Below, piece by piece: positions 47,654-56,382 of a DNA stretch of 64,000 nt (the first letter of the stretch is position 1; every line of letters begins with the position of its first letter). The stretch comes from Rhodoblastus sphagnicola. Its GTDB lineage: Bacteria > Pseudomonadota > Alphaproteobacteria > Rhizobiales > Beijerinckiaceae. The DNA is taken from the NCBI RefSeq assembly GCF_002937075.1, contig NZ_NHSJ01000100.1:1-64000 (forward strand), read 5' to 3'. The notes below the pieces were generated by a model. That model was not told the DNA's origin and did no database searches. It saw only the letters and a program-made list of their open reading frames with translations. The translations under genes and the position numbers were made by a program.

Positions 47654-49100
47654 AGGCCCCTTCGCCCTGGTGGAAAAACGCGCCAATGCGCAAAGGCTTT
47701 TTGCGCTCGACCCCGCCGCCCTGGCGCAGGGATTGACGCCCGGCCTGTCGCTGTCGGATGCGCGGGCGCGTTTGCCAAGCCTCCTCGTCGCGCCCGCCGA
47801 TCCCGCCGCCGATCGCGCCCTGCTGTTGCGCCTTGCGGCGCGCTGCGAACGCTACACACCGCTTGCGGCGCTCGACGAACCGCATGGCCTTGTGCTCGAT
47901 ATCGCCGGCTGCGCGCATCTGTTCGGCGGAGAGGAGGCGATGCGCGCGCGCGTCATCGCCGATTTCCGCGCATGGGGTCTCACCGCTCAGGCCGCCGTGG
48001 CGCCGTCGCCAGATTGCGCGCGCGCTTTGGCGCGGTTTTCCGCTGGCGGAACCTTTACGGACCAAGCGGAAGGCGCAGTCGCGCGTTTGCCGCTGGCCGC
48101 ATTGGAAGCGGATGAGGAAATCCATTTCGCTCTTGGTCGCGCCGGCTTCAAGACGCTCGGCGATCTGGCGGCGCGGCCGACGCGGGTGTTCGCCGCGCGT
48201 TTCGGAAATGAGTTTCCTTTTCGACTCGAACGGCTGTTCGGCCGCGCCGACCATCGCATCACGCCTCTGAGGCCTCCGCCCGACCGCATGGTCGAACGGC
48301 ATTTCCTCGAACCTTTTTCGCAGCGCGAGGCGGTGGAATCTGTCATCGACGACCTGCTGCATGACGTCGCTCTCCTTTTGGAGCAGCGCGGCGAAGGCGG
48401 ACGCAGGTTCGAACTGTCTTTCTTTCGCGCCGATGGCCATGTGCGCCGCCTTGATATAGAAACCCTGCGGCCGACGCGCGACGAAAAATTCCTCGCGCGG
48501 CTGTTTCGCGAAAAACTCGACTCGCTCGCCGATCCGCTCGACCCCGGCTTCGGCTTCGACGCCCTGCGTCTCGCCGTGCCGCGCGCGGAAACATGCGACG
48601 CGCATCAGGAGAGTTTCGACGGCGCCGCCCGGAACGACAACGAGCGGGAGTTGAGCGAATTGCTCGATCGCCTCACCACGCGTTTCGGCCGCGCGCGCGT
48701 GCTGCGATTCATGCGCGAGGATGCGCATGAGCCAGAGCGTGAAAGCCGCGCGGTTCCCGCCTCCGCGCCGCCTTCAACATGGCCCGCGCCGGTTCCCGGC
48801 GAGCCGCCGGCGCGGCCTCTCACTCTGTTCGATCCGCCACAACCGGTCGAGGTCGTTGCGCTCGCGCCGGATGGGCCGCCCGCGCGATTTCGCTGGCGGC
48901 GAAAAATACATGACGTGCTGCGCGCCGAAGGACCGGAGCGCATCGCGCCCGACTGGCGGTTGCATGGACTGGAGGCGCCGGAGCGGGACTATTATCGCGT
49001 CGAGGATGCGGAAGGGCGGCGGTTCTGGCTGTTCCGCCACGGCCTTTACGAGCGCGGCGAGGCGGCGCCGCGTTGGTTTCTTCATGGACTGTTTGCGTGA
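47538..49100 (+). CDS. imuB: ImuB, Y-family-like mutasome subunit
   Basis: A 520-residue protein related to Y-family polymerases but lacking their catalytic acids. It has LYLALFLPFLPTERLRLCGG at the start and PLAALDEPHGLVLDIAGCAH in the palm-like part; the little-finger-like and C-terminal regions extend ~200 residues. ImuB links DnaE2 to the sliding clamp. GTG 47538 has GGAG 7 nt upstream; ATG 47577 (MRLYLALFLP) is an alternative that gives the common family N-terminus. It overlaps imuA by 116 nt (77 if 47577). Confidence 0.85.
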   Translation: MTKACFTRSQSRTMRLYLALFLPFLPTERLRLCGGAPDEGPFALVEKRANAQRLFALDPAALAQGLTPGLSLSDARARLPSLLVAPADPAADRALLLRLAARCERYTPLAALDEPHGLVLDIAGCAHLFGGEEAMRARVIADFRAWGLTAQAAVAPSPDCARALARFSAGGTFTDQAEGAVARLPLAALEADEEIHFALGRAGFKTLGDLAARPTRVFAARFGNEFPFRLERLFGRADHRITPLRPPPDRMVERHFLEPFSQREAVESVIDDLLHDVALLLEQRGEGGRRFELSFFRADGHVRRLDIETLRPTRDEKFLARLFREKLDSLADPLDPGFGFDALRLAVPRAETCDAHQESFDGAARNDNERELSELLDRLTTRFGRARVLRFMREDAHEPERESRAVPASAPPSTWPAPVPGEPPARPLTLFDPPQPVEVVALAPDGPPARFRWRRKIHDVLRAEGPERIAPDWRLHGLEAPERDYYRVEDAEGRRFWLFRHGLYERGEAAPRWFLHGLFA

Positions 49101-52100
49101 CTTACGCCGAACTGGCTTGCGCCTCGAATTATTCTTTTCTGCGCGGCGCCTCGCAGCCGGAAACGCTGATCCTCAGGGCTTTGAAACTGGGGTATTCGGG
49201 CCTCGGCCTGTGTGATCGCAATTCCGTCGCCGGCGTGGTGCGCGCGCTTGGCGCGCTGGAAGATTTTTGCGAGGACGAGAAGCTTTCCAAGCGGGCGAAA
49301 AATTTCAAGTTCATTGTCGGGGCGCGTCTGGTCTTCGCGGATGGCGCGCCTGATATCATCGCCTATCCAAGGAACCGCGCCGGCTGGGGGCGACTCTGTC
49401 GCCTGCTCACCGTTGGGAAACGTCGCGCGAAAAAGGGCGAATGCCTTTTGAATTTCGAGGATTTGCTGACCGACGCGGGCGACCTTCTGTTGATCCTCTT
49501 GCCGCCGCCCCCACCGCGTGAATGTGAGTCCTTTCTGGCGCGCGCGAAAAACAAATGCGCGGGGCTCTGGCTCGGAGTCGCCATGCCGCGCGGCGGCGCG
49601 GATCGACGCCGGCTTCAAGCCTTGCGGGAGATGGCGCTGCGGCAGGGCGTAAAGAGTCTCGCGCAGAACGATGTGCTTTATGCCTGCCCCGAAGACCGCC
49701 CCTTGCAGGACGTGCTGACCTGCGTGCGGGAGCATGTCACGCTCGCGCAGGCGGGTCGTCGCCTGGAGAGCAATGCGGAACGGCATTTGAAGGCGCCAGG
49801 CGAAATGGCGCGACTGTTCGCCGACGCGCCGGAGGCGATTGAAGAGACGCAAAACTTTCTCGCGCGGGTAAAATTTCATCTGCGCGACCTCGCCTATGAA
49901 TATCCCGATGAACCCGTGCCGCAAGGCTGGACGCCGCAGGTCTGGCTGGAAGAGTTGGTTCACCGCGCCCTGCCGTTGCGCTATCCCGAAGGGGCGCCGC
50001 AAAAGGTGAGCGACCTCCTTGCGCATGAACTGGCCTTGATCGCGGAACTCGATTACGCGCCCTATTTTCTCACCATTCACGACATTGTTTCCTTCGCGCG
50101 GGAAAAGGGCATTCTGTGCCAGGGGCGTGGCTCGGCGGCCAATTCGGCGGTTTGCTATGTGCTCGGCATCACCGCCGTCGATCCGGCGGTCAACGATCTG
50201 CTGTTCGCGCGCTTCATCTCGTCGGAGCGGCGCGAACCGCCTGATATCGACGTCGATTTCGAGCATGAGCGCCGCGAGGAGGTCATCCAGCATATTTACG
50301 CGAAATACGGTCGCGCGCGCGCGGGGCTCGCGGCGGAGGTGATCCGCTATCGCTCGCGCAGCGCCTTGCGCGATGTGGCGAAGGTTTTTGATCTGTCCGA
50401 GGACATGATCGGCGCGCTGTCGTCGTTGCAATGGGGCGGCCATGGTTCGCCACGGCTCGGCGGCGCGGAGGTCGCGAAGGCGGGCCTCGATCCCGACAAT
50501 CCCGTCATTGCGCAAGTGCTGTTTTTCGCGCAAAAAACTCTCGGGTTTCCGCGTCATCTTTCGCAGCATGTCGGGGGCTTCGTGCTCACGCGCGGGCGGC
50601 TCGACGAGATTTGCCCGATCGGCAACGCCGCCATGGCTGAGCGCACTTTTCTCGAATGGGACAAGGACGACATCGCCACGCTCGGGTTGATGAAGGTCGA
50701 TGTTCTCGCGCTGGGCATGCTCACCTGCATCCGCAAGGCGTTCGACCTGCTTGCGGCGCATGAGAATTTGCGCATCGGGCTGGCCGATGTCCCGCGCGAG
50801 GATTCCGCCGTTTACGACATGCTGTGCCGGGGCGATTCCGTTGGCGTGTTCCAGGTGGAGAGCCGCGCGCAGATGAACATGCTGCCACATCTGCGGCCGA
50901 GGGCGTTTTACGATCTCGTGATCGAGGTCGCCATCGTTCGCCCCGGACCGATTCAGGGCGATATGGTTCATCCCTATTTGCGTCGGCGCGCGGGTCTGGA
51001 GCCGGTTTCGTATCCTTCGCCCGCGCCCGGGCGCGGCGATGCGAACGAATTGCGGAGCGTGCTCGGCAAGACGCTGGGCGTGCCGCTGTTCCAGGAGCAG
51101 GCGATGCGCCTCGCCATGGTGGCGGCGGAGTTTTCCGAGGCCGAAGCCAATCGGTTGCGGCGCGCCATGGCGACATTCCGGCATCTCGGCGAGATCGGCC
51201 AGTTCGAATCCTTGATGGTCGAACGCATGGTTTCGCGCGGCTATGAGCGCGCGTTTGCCCAGCGCTGTTTCGAACAGATCAAGGGCTTTGGCTCTTATGG
51301 CTTTCCCGAAAGCCATGCGGCTTCCTTCGCGATTCTCGTCTATATTTCCGCCTGGCTGAAATGCCGGCATCCTCAGGTGTTCGCCTGCGCGCTGCTCAAC
51401 GCGCAGCCGATGGGTTTTTATGCGCCGGCGCAGATCGTGCGCGACGCCCGCGAACATGGGGTGGAAATCCGCCCGGTCGATGTCAACGCTTCCCAGTGGG
51501 ATAATACGCTGGAGCGCGGCGACGCCGGTCTTGCCTTGCGCATCGGCTTTCGCCAGATCAGCGGGCTGCGCGAGGATGAAATTGAAAAACTTGTGGCGGC
51601 GCGGGGGCAGGGGTTTGACACGCTGGAATCCTGCGCGGCGCGCACGGCTCTGTCCTCGCGCGCGCTAAAACTTCTTGCCGATGCCGACGCCTTCCGCTCC
51701 TGCCGCGCGATGACCTTTGAGCCGCGCGAGCGGTTCGATCGCCGCGCCGCGCTATGGGCCGCGCGCCGCCTGCCGGGCGAAAAAACCTTGCCCTTGTTCG
51801 CCGCCGCGGGGGTCGAGGAACTGGCGCAGGAGCCCGATCCCTTGTTGCCGGCGCTCGGCATCGGCGAGCAGGTCGTCGCGGATTATCAAAGCTTGCGGCT
51901 GACGCTCAACGCTCACCCCATGCAATTGCTGCGGCCGCTTTTTTCGCGCGAAAAATATTCCAGCGCCCGCGCGCTGGCGGGATGTCCCGACGGCGCCTGG
52001 CGCAAGGCGGCGGGGCTGGTGCTGATCCGTCAGCGTCCCGGCGACGGCAAGATGGTTTTTGTCACGCTGGAGGATGAGACCGGCGTGATCAATGTTGCGG

Positions 52101-52333
52101 TTTACGCGCGCCTGTTCGAGCAGTTTCGCCGGGAGACCATGGCGGCGCGGTTGATGGCGGTGGAGGGGAGGGTGCAGAAGAGTTGGGCCGGCGTGGTGCA
52201 TTTGCTGGCGCGGCGGATTTATGATCGCTCGGACGAATTGTCGCGTCTGGCGGAGGGGCTGCATGGACGCGCCGAGCGCGCGCATCATCCGCGCAATGTG
52301 CGGGTGATTCCGAAATCACGCGATTTCCATTAG
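49097..52333 (+). CDS. dnaE2: Error-prone DNA polymerase DnaE2
   Basis: A 1,078-residue C-family polymerase alpha subunit from GTG 49097, which overlaps the imuB stop (GTGA). An N-terminal PHP domain (YAELACASNYSFLRGASQPE, GLCDRNSVAGVVRAL) is followed by the polymerase core with catalytic Asp residues in PDIDVDFEHERREE and GLMKVDVLALGML. The C-terminal part has an HhH/OB region (IRQRPGDGKMVFVTLEDETG). It does error-prone bypass in SOS with ImuA and ImuB. Confidence 0.95.
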   Translation: MTYAELACASNYSFLRGASQPETLILRALKLGYSGLGLCDRNSVAGVVRALGALEDFCEDEKLSKRAKNFKFIVGARLVFADGAPDIIAYPRNRAGWGRLCRLLTVGKRRAKKGECLLNFEDLLTDAGDLLLILLPPPPPRECESFLARAKNKCAGLWLGVAMPRGGADRRRLQALREMALRQGVKSLAQNDVLYACPEDRPLQDVLTCVREHVTLAQAGRRLESNAERHLKAPGEMARLFADAPEAIEETQNFLARVKFHLRDLAYEYPDEPVPQGWTPQVWLEELVHRALPLRYPEGAPQKVSDLLAHELALIAELDYAPYFLTIHDIVSFAREKGILCQGRGSAANSAVCYVLGITAVDPAVNDLLFARFISSERREPPDIDVDFEHERREEVIQHIYAKYGRARAGLAAEVIRYRSRSALRDVAKVFDLSEDMIGALSSLQWGGHGSPRLGGAEVAKAGLDPDNPVIAQVLFFAQKTLGFPRHLSQHVGGFVLTRGRLDEICPIGNAAMAERTFLEWDKDDIATLGLMKVDVLALGMLTCIRKAFDLLAAHENLRIGLADVPREDSAVYDMLCRGDSVGVFQVESRAQMNMLPHLRPRAFYDLVIEVAIVRPGPIQGDMVHPYLRRRAGLEPVSYPSPAPGRGDANELRSVLGKTLGVPLFQEQAMRLAMVAAEFSEAEANRLRRAMATFRHLGEIGQFESLMVERMVSRGYERAFAQRCFEQIKGFGSYGFPESHAASFAILVYISAWLKCRHPQVFACALLNAQPMGFYAPAQIVRDAREHGVEIRPVDVNASQWDNTLERGDAGLALRIGFRQISGLREDEIEKLVAARGQGFDTLESCAARTALSSRALKLLADADAFRSCRAMTFEPRERFDRRAALWAARRLPGEKTLPLFAAAGVEELAQEPDPLLPALGIGEQVVADYQSLRLTLNAHPMQLLRPLFSREKYSSARALAGCPDGAWRKAAGLVLIRQRPGDGKMVFVTLEDETGVINVAVYARLFEQFRRETMAARLMAVEGRVQKSWAGVVHLLARRIYDRSDELSRLAEGLHGRAERAHHPRNVRVIPKSRDFH

Positions 52334-52373
52334 AGCAAGTTCGGTGAACTCACGTTCACCGAACTTGCTCTAA
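52330..52373 (+). repeat. 20-bp perfect stem-loop at the end of dnaE2
   Basis: 52330-52349 pairs with 52354-52373 (AGAGCAAGTTCGGTGAAC arms plus two more bp) with a TCAC loop. It spans the dnaE2 stop codon. No T-run follows; it may stabilise the mRNA end or be a mobile palindromic unit. Confidence 0.65.
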
Positions 52374-52386
52374 ATCTTTGGTTTTA

Positions 52387-52432
52387 CGCATATTCTTTTC
52401 CGAAAACCGCGCACGCTTTTCGGGAATATGCG
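52387..52432. repeat. REP-like palindromic element
   Basis: CGCATATTC (52387-52395) is inverted at 52424-52432 (GAATATGCG), with CCGAAAA and TTTTCGG inner arms. Palindromes of this kind (core with CCGAAAA and TTTTCGG) are dispersed in many Rhizobiales genomes. It abuts the DUF779 stop. Confidence 0.55.
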
Positions 52433-52819
52433 CTAGCCGCCGCGCCCGGGTTCGCCCGCAGCGGCGAGGGCTTCGGCTTCCGCGTCGGTGAAGACGCGCG
52501 AGCGGGTGTGGAAGCTGATCCCCTCCGGCGCCTCCAGCGAAAAACCGTTGGAGCCGCCCTGCGCCACGTCGATGATCAATTGCGTGTGGCGCCAATATTC
52601 GAACTGGTCCTCGCGGATGTAGAAGGGGCAGCCGCCGATCTCGCCGAGCAGGACGTCGCGCGGGCCGAGGTAATAGCCGTCGAGCGGATTGCACAATGGC
52701 GCCGAGCCTTCGCAGCAGCCGCCGGACTGGTAGAACAGCAGCGCGCCGTGTTTTTCGCGCAAGATGGCGATCCAGCGCAGGGTTTCTTCCGTGGCGATGA
52801 CGCGCGCTGGGGCGGACAT
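52433..52819 (-). CDS. DUF779-family protein
   Basis: A 128-residue protein of the DUF779 family. It has LFYQSGGCCEGSAPLCNP with a paired Cys motif and GYYLGPRDVLLGEIGGCPFYI. DUF779 genes are often beside alcohol or aldehyde dehydrogenases. Here it follows the aldehyde dehydrogenase gene on the same strand. The molecular role is unknown, although a Cys-based function is suspected. Confidence 0.85.
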   Translation of the reverse strand: MSAPARVIATEETLRWIAILREKHGALLFYQSGGCCEGSAPLCNPLDGYYLGPRDVLLGEIGGCPFYIREDQFEYWRHTQLIIDVAQGGSNGFSLEAPEGISFHTRSRVFTDAEAEALAAAGEPGRGG

Positions 52820-52886
52820 GGGCGGCGCTCCGAAAAAATGAAAATGCGCGGCCCGTCGCCGGCGCCGCGCAGAAATCCGTGGACCG

Positions 52887-52933
52887 CCCTCGTGGTTCGA
52901 GACGGAGGCTCCGCCTCCTCCTCACCATGAGGG
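52887..52933. repeat. Palindromic repeat between DUF779 gene and aldehyde dehydrogenase gene
   Basis: CCTCGTGGT (52888-52896) is inverted as ACCATGAGG (52924-52932), with an inner GGAGGC-TCC-GCCTCC stem. This type of palindrome is common in Rhizobiales intergenic DNA. It might act as an mRNA stabiliser. Confidence 0.45.
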
Positions 52934-52938
52934 CTTCA

Positions 52939-52971
52939 GGCCGCCCCGGTTCGCCGGGGCGGCCTTTTTTT
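52939..52971 (+). terminator. Strong GC-stem terminator (plus orientation)
   Basis: GGCCGCCCCGG (52939-52949), loop TTCG, CCGGGGCGGCC (52954-52964) followed by T7 (52965-52971). It ends plus-strand transcription, but the nearest plus-strand gene is dnaE2 some 600 bp upstream. On the minus strand it could still slow read-through from the aldehyde dehydrogenase gene. Confidence 0.75.
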
Positions 52972-52975
52972 GTTT

Positions 52976-54496
52976 TCAGAAGAACCCGAGGGACTTCGGG
53001 CTGTAGCTGACCAAAATGTTCTTGGTCTGCTGGTAGTTATCGAGCATCATCTTGTGGTTTTCGCGGCCGATGCCGGATTCCTTGTAGCCGCCGAAGGCCG
53101 CGTGGGCCGGATAGGCGTGGTAGCAGTTGGTCCACACGCGTCCCGCCTGGATACCGCGGCCCATCCGGTAGGCGCGGCCGATGTCGCGGGTCCACACGCC
53201 GGCGCCGAGGCCGAAGATGGTGTCGTTGGCGATTTCCAGGGCTTCCGCCTCGTCCTTGAAAGTTGTCACCGACACGACCGGTCCAAAGATCTCTTCCTGG
53301 AAGATCCGCATCTTGTTGTTGCCGTGGAACACGGTCGGCTCGATGTAATAGCCGGCTGCGAGTTCGTTGGTCATGGTCGCGCGCTTGCCGCCGGTGAGGC
53401 ACTGGGCGCCTTCCTGCTTGCCGATGTCGATGTAGGAGAGGATCTTGTCCATCTGCATCTGCGAGGCCTGGGCGCCGCACTGGGTGCTCATGTCGAGCGG
53501 GTTGCCCTGCTTGATCGCCTGCACGCGCTTGACGATGCGCTCCATGAAGCGGTCATAGACCGATTCCTGGATCAGGGCGCGGCTGGGGCAGGTGCAGACT
53601 TCGCCCTGGTTGAAGGCGAACAGGGTGAAGCCTTCCAGCGCCTTGTCGAAGAAGTCGTCGTCCTCGGCCAGCACGTCGGCGAAGAAGATGTTGGGCGACT
53701 TGCCGCCCAGTTCCAGCGTGGCCGGGATCAGGTTGTCGGCGGCGGCATGCGCGATGGTCCGGCCGGTGACGGTCGAGCCGGTGAAGGCGATCTTGCGGAT
53801 GCGTTTGCTCGACGCCAGCGCGCGGCCGGCTTCCGCGCCAAAACCGTTGACGATGTTGAGCACGCCTTCGGGCAGCAGGTCGGCGATCAGTTCGGCGAAC
53901 ACCAGAATGCTGACCGGGGTCTGCTCGGCCGGCTTCAACACGACGCAATTGCCGGCGGCGATCGCCGGGGCGAGCTTCCAGCCGGCCATCAGCAGCGGGA
54001 AGTTCCAGGGAATGATCTGGCCGACGACGCCGAGCGGTTCATGGAAGTGATAGGCGATGGTGTCGTGATCGACTTCCGAGATCGAACCCTCTTGCGCGCG
54101 CAAAACGCCGGCGAAATAGCGGAAATGGTCGGCCAGCAGCGGCACGTCGGCATAGGTGGTTTCGCGGATCGGCTTGCCGTTGTCGAGGGTTTCGACCAGC
54201 GCCAGCGAGGCCAGATTGTTCTCGATCCGGTCGGCGATCTTGAGCAGGATGTGGGAGCGCTGCGCCGCGGGCATGCGGCCCCAGGAGTCCTTGGCGTTGT
54301 GGGCGGCGTCGAGGGCGAGCTCGATGTCTTCGGCGGTCGAGCGCGGAACCTTGCACAGCACCTGGCCGGTTATCGGCGATAGGTTGTCAAAATACTGACC
54401 CTTGACCGGCGCGACCCACTTGCCGCCGATAAAATTGTCGAACTTGGACTTGATCAGGTTCTTGCCTGTCAGTTGCGCCACAGCTTCCTGGTACAT
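52976..54496 (-). CDS. NAD-dependent aldehyde dehydrogenase (ExaC-like)
   Basis: A 506-residue aldehyde dehydrogenase, catalytic Cys301 ([11 protein letters not shown]) and Glu262 (LELGGKSP), with [10 protein letters not shown] cofactor motif near residue 241 and Asn (PWNFP) near residue 165. It is very similar to the bacterial acetaldehyde/aldehyde dehydrogenase group (ExaC of Pseudomonas). Beside the quinoprotein alcohol dehydrogenase it would oxidise the aldehyde to acid. GGAGG lies about 10 nt before ATG 54496. Confidence 0.92.
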   Translation of the reverse strand: MYQEAVAQLTGKNLIKSKFDNFIGGKWVAPVKGQYFDNLSPITGQVLCKVPRSTAEDIELALDAAHNAKDSWGRMPAAQRSHILLKIADRIENNLASLALVETLDNGKPIRETTYADVPLLADHFRYFAGVLRAQEGSISEVDHDTIAYHFHEPLGVVGQIIPWNFPLLMAGWKLAPAIAAGNCVVLKPAEQTPVSILVFAELIADLLPEGVLNIVNGFGAEAGRALASSKRIRKIAFTGSTVTGRTIAHAAADNLIPATLELGGKSPNIFFADVLAEDDDFFDKALEGFTLFAFNQGEVCTCPSRALIQESVYDRFMERIVKRVQAIKQGNPLDMSTQCGAQASQMQMDKILSYIDIGKQEGAQCLTGGKRATMTNELAAGYYIEPTVFHGNNKMRIFQEEIFGPVVSVTTFKDEAEALEIANDTIFGLGAGVWTRDIGRAYRMGRGIQAGRVWTNCYHAYPAHAAFGGYKESGIGRENHKMMLDNYQQTKNILVSYSPKSLGFF

Positions 54497-54981
54497 TTGT
54501 CTTCCTCCACATTGCGCGTTTCGCGCTTACCGGGCCGACCGCCGTTGGCGGCGCCGTTCGAAACTCAAGCGTTCAATTTATGCGCGGGGGGCTCGCCGAC
54601 GCGATGCAGGGACAGGCCCGCGCGACATCCGGTCACCGCCGAGGCGGCGACAAGGCAAGCGCTGGCCGTGGCGCGAAAACGCGCTGGACTCCTGTTTCGC
54701 ATGACCTCCCCAGGGCATGTCGTTTCAAGATTATGACTTCGACATTGTGGATGCTAATCCCGGCCGCACGCCTTGCGATAGTGCTCTTTAGTGGGATTGA
54801 CCCTTTGCCCCTGCCGGTATGAGAAGCTGAGGATTGGCGTCTCGCAAGCATCTACCGCGCCGCACAAGATTGTTTTCCTACTTTGGCGCCGTAGACGTTC
54901 CGCCTCGCTCCATTATCCTCATCCATGCGCCGAGAGCGCGATAACAAAGGGCCGAAACGGCTCCATGGTGGAGGAAGCACG
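54497..54981. other. Divergent control region between aldehyde dehydrogenase and pqqA
   Basis: No gene or RNA was recognised in these 485 bp. It contains the promoters of both the aldehyde dehydrogenase (minus) and pqqA (plus). Both genes share nearly the same ribosome-binding sequence GTGGAGGAAG. No sigma-54 element (TGGCAC-N5-TTGC) or clear -35/-10 pair was seen. Confidence 0.5.
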
Positions 54982-55068
54982 ATGAACGAGACAAGCTGGA
55001 CGACGCCGCAGGCCTGCGAAGTTTGCGTGGGCATGGAAGTCACCGCCTATATGTCAGCGGAAATCTAG
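54982..55068 (+). CDS. pqqA: PqqA, precursor peptide of PQQ
   Basis: A 28-residue peptide (MNETSWTTPQACEVCVGMEV followed by TAYMSAEI). Glu19 and Tyr23 in EVTAY are the residues that are joined and trimmed to make PQQ. The sequence is close to PqqA of methylotrophic alphaproteobacteria (CVGMEVTxY). GTGGAGGAAG lies 6 nt upstream. A strong hairpin follows before pqqB. Confidence 0.9.
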   Translation: MNETSWTTPQACEVCVGMEVTAYMSAEI

Positions 55069-55125
55069 ATCTACCGGTTTTAGGATTTCGCGCGCCTGGC
55101 CTCTCCCCGCTGATGCGCGCGTCTC

Positions 55126-55169
55126 GTTGCGGCGCGGGCCGGCCTCGCCCGCGCCGCAACGCATTTTTT
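55126..55169 (+). terminator. Attenuator/terminator between pqqA and pqqB
   Basis: A 14-bp perfect stem (GTTGCGGCGCGGGC at 55126-55139 with 55147-55160) with a 7-nt loop, then GCA and T6 (55164-55169). It should limit read-through, so that pqqA mRNA is more abundant than the downstream enzymes. Confidence 0.8.
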
Positions 55170-55183
55170 GAAATCAGGTCGAC

Positions 55184-56101
55184 ATGCGATTTCTTGTGCT
55201 CGGCTCGGCGGCCGGCGGCGGCCTGCCGCAGTGGAACTGCCTGTGCGAAAATTGCCGCCTCGCTTACGCCAACAGCCCGCGGATACAGCGGCGCTCGCAG
55301 GCGAGTCTCGCCGTCAGCGCCGACGGCGAAAATTGGATGGTGTTGTCGGCGACGCCCGACCTGCGCCAGCAGATCCTCGACAATCCGGCGCTGCATCCGA
55401 AGGCGGCGCCGCGACATTCTCCAATAAAGGCCGTGTTCGCGCCCAACGGCGACATCGACAACATCGCGGGGCTGCTGGTGATGCGCGAGATGCAGCCCTT
55501 CACCTTCTTCGCCACCGAAGCGGTGATGGCGCACACGCGCGGCGGCGTGTTCGGCGTGCTCAACGCCGATCTCGTCGCGCGCCGCACGGTGAAGCTTGAG
55601 CAAAGCATCGACACGGGTCTGGGTTTTTCCATCACGCCGTTCGTGACGCCGGGAAAGGCGCCGCTCTACACGGAGGCGGCCGATGAAGCGGACATCGAGC
55701 TTGGCGCCGAGGGCGAGAATACAGTCGGGCTTGAAATGGCGTGGGGCGGAAAACGCTTCTACTACATGCCCTCCTGCGCGCGCATGACCGACGCCTTGCG
55801 AAAACGTCTCGACGGCGCGGACGTCGTCTTCTTTGACGGCACCACCTTTGAAGACGACGAGATGATCCGCCTCGGTCTTTCGCGCAAGACGGCCTGGCGC
55901 ATGGGACATATGGCGATGAACGGCGACAAGGGATCGATCCGCGCGCTCAGCGGTCTGGCGATCCGGCGGCGCGTGTTCATCCACATCAACAATTCCAATC
56001 CGGCGCTGCTGTGCGATTCACCTGAAAGGGCGCGGGTCGAGGCGAGTGGCTGGGAAATTTCCTTCGACGGCATGGCGATCGACATGGCGGAGGTTTCATG
56101 A
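55184..56101 (+). CDS. pqqB: PqqB, metallo-beta-lactamase-fold PQQ biosynthesis protein
   Basis: A 305-residue PqqB. It has MRFLVLGSAAGGGLPQWNCL and CENCRLAY near the start (typical), FFATEAVMAHTRGG in the middle and IHINNSNPALLCDSPERARVEASGWEIS near the end. It belongs to the metallo-hydrolase fold and is thought to act as the Tyr-hydroxylating enzyme or transport partner. It overlaps pqqD by ATGA. Confidence 0.93.
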   Translation: MRFLVLGSAAGGGLPQWNCLCENCRLAYANSPRIQRRSQASLAVSADGENWMVLSATPDLRQQILDNPALHPKAAPRHSPIKAVFAPNGDIDNIAGLLVMREMQPFTFFATEAVMAHTRGGVFGVLNADLVARRTVKLEQSIDTGLGFSITPFVTPGKAPLYTEAADEADIELGAEGENTVGLEMAWGGKRFYYMPSCARMTDALRKRLDGADVVFFDGTTFEDDEMIRLGLSRKTAWRMGHMAMNGDKGSIRALSGLAIRRRVFIHINNSNPALLCDSPERARVEASGWEISFDGMAIDMAEVS

Positions 56102-56382
56102 GCGAAGATAATTTTACGGCTGAGTCGCGACCTTTCCTTTTGCGTGGCGTGCGGCTCAAGCACGACTTGGTGCGCAAGTGCTGGGTGCTGCTCGCGCCCG
56201 AGCGCTTCTTGCGCCTCAACGGGATCAGCGTGGATATTCTACAGCGCTGCGACGGCTCCGCGCCCTTGACGCGGATCGTCGATGAACTCGCGGACAAATA
56301 TCGGGCCGACCGCGTCGTGGTCGAGCGCGACGTGCGCGCGCTGCTCGCCGGCCTGCTCGAAAAACGGATGCTCGCCCTATGA
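56098..56382 (+). CDS. pqqD: PqqD, PqqA-binding chaperone
   Basis: A 94-residue PqqD (PFLLRGVRLKHDLVRKCWVL, PERFLRLNGISVDILQRCDG). It presents PqqA to PqqE. It directly follows pqqB and overlaps pqqE; the usual pqqC is absent here. Confidence 0.9.
   Translation: MSEDNFTAESRPFLLRGVRLKHDLVRKCWVLLAPERFLRLNGISVDILQRCDGSAPLTRIVDELADKYRADRVVVERDVRALLAGLLEKRMLAL

Noticed and set aside
49082-51457. Long minus-strand open frame (791 codons) opposite dnaE2
   Set aside because: It mirrors the high-GC codon pattern of dnaE2, has Arg/His-rich low-complexity translation and no recognisable domain; shadow of the real gene.
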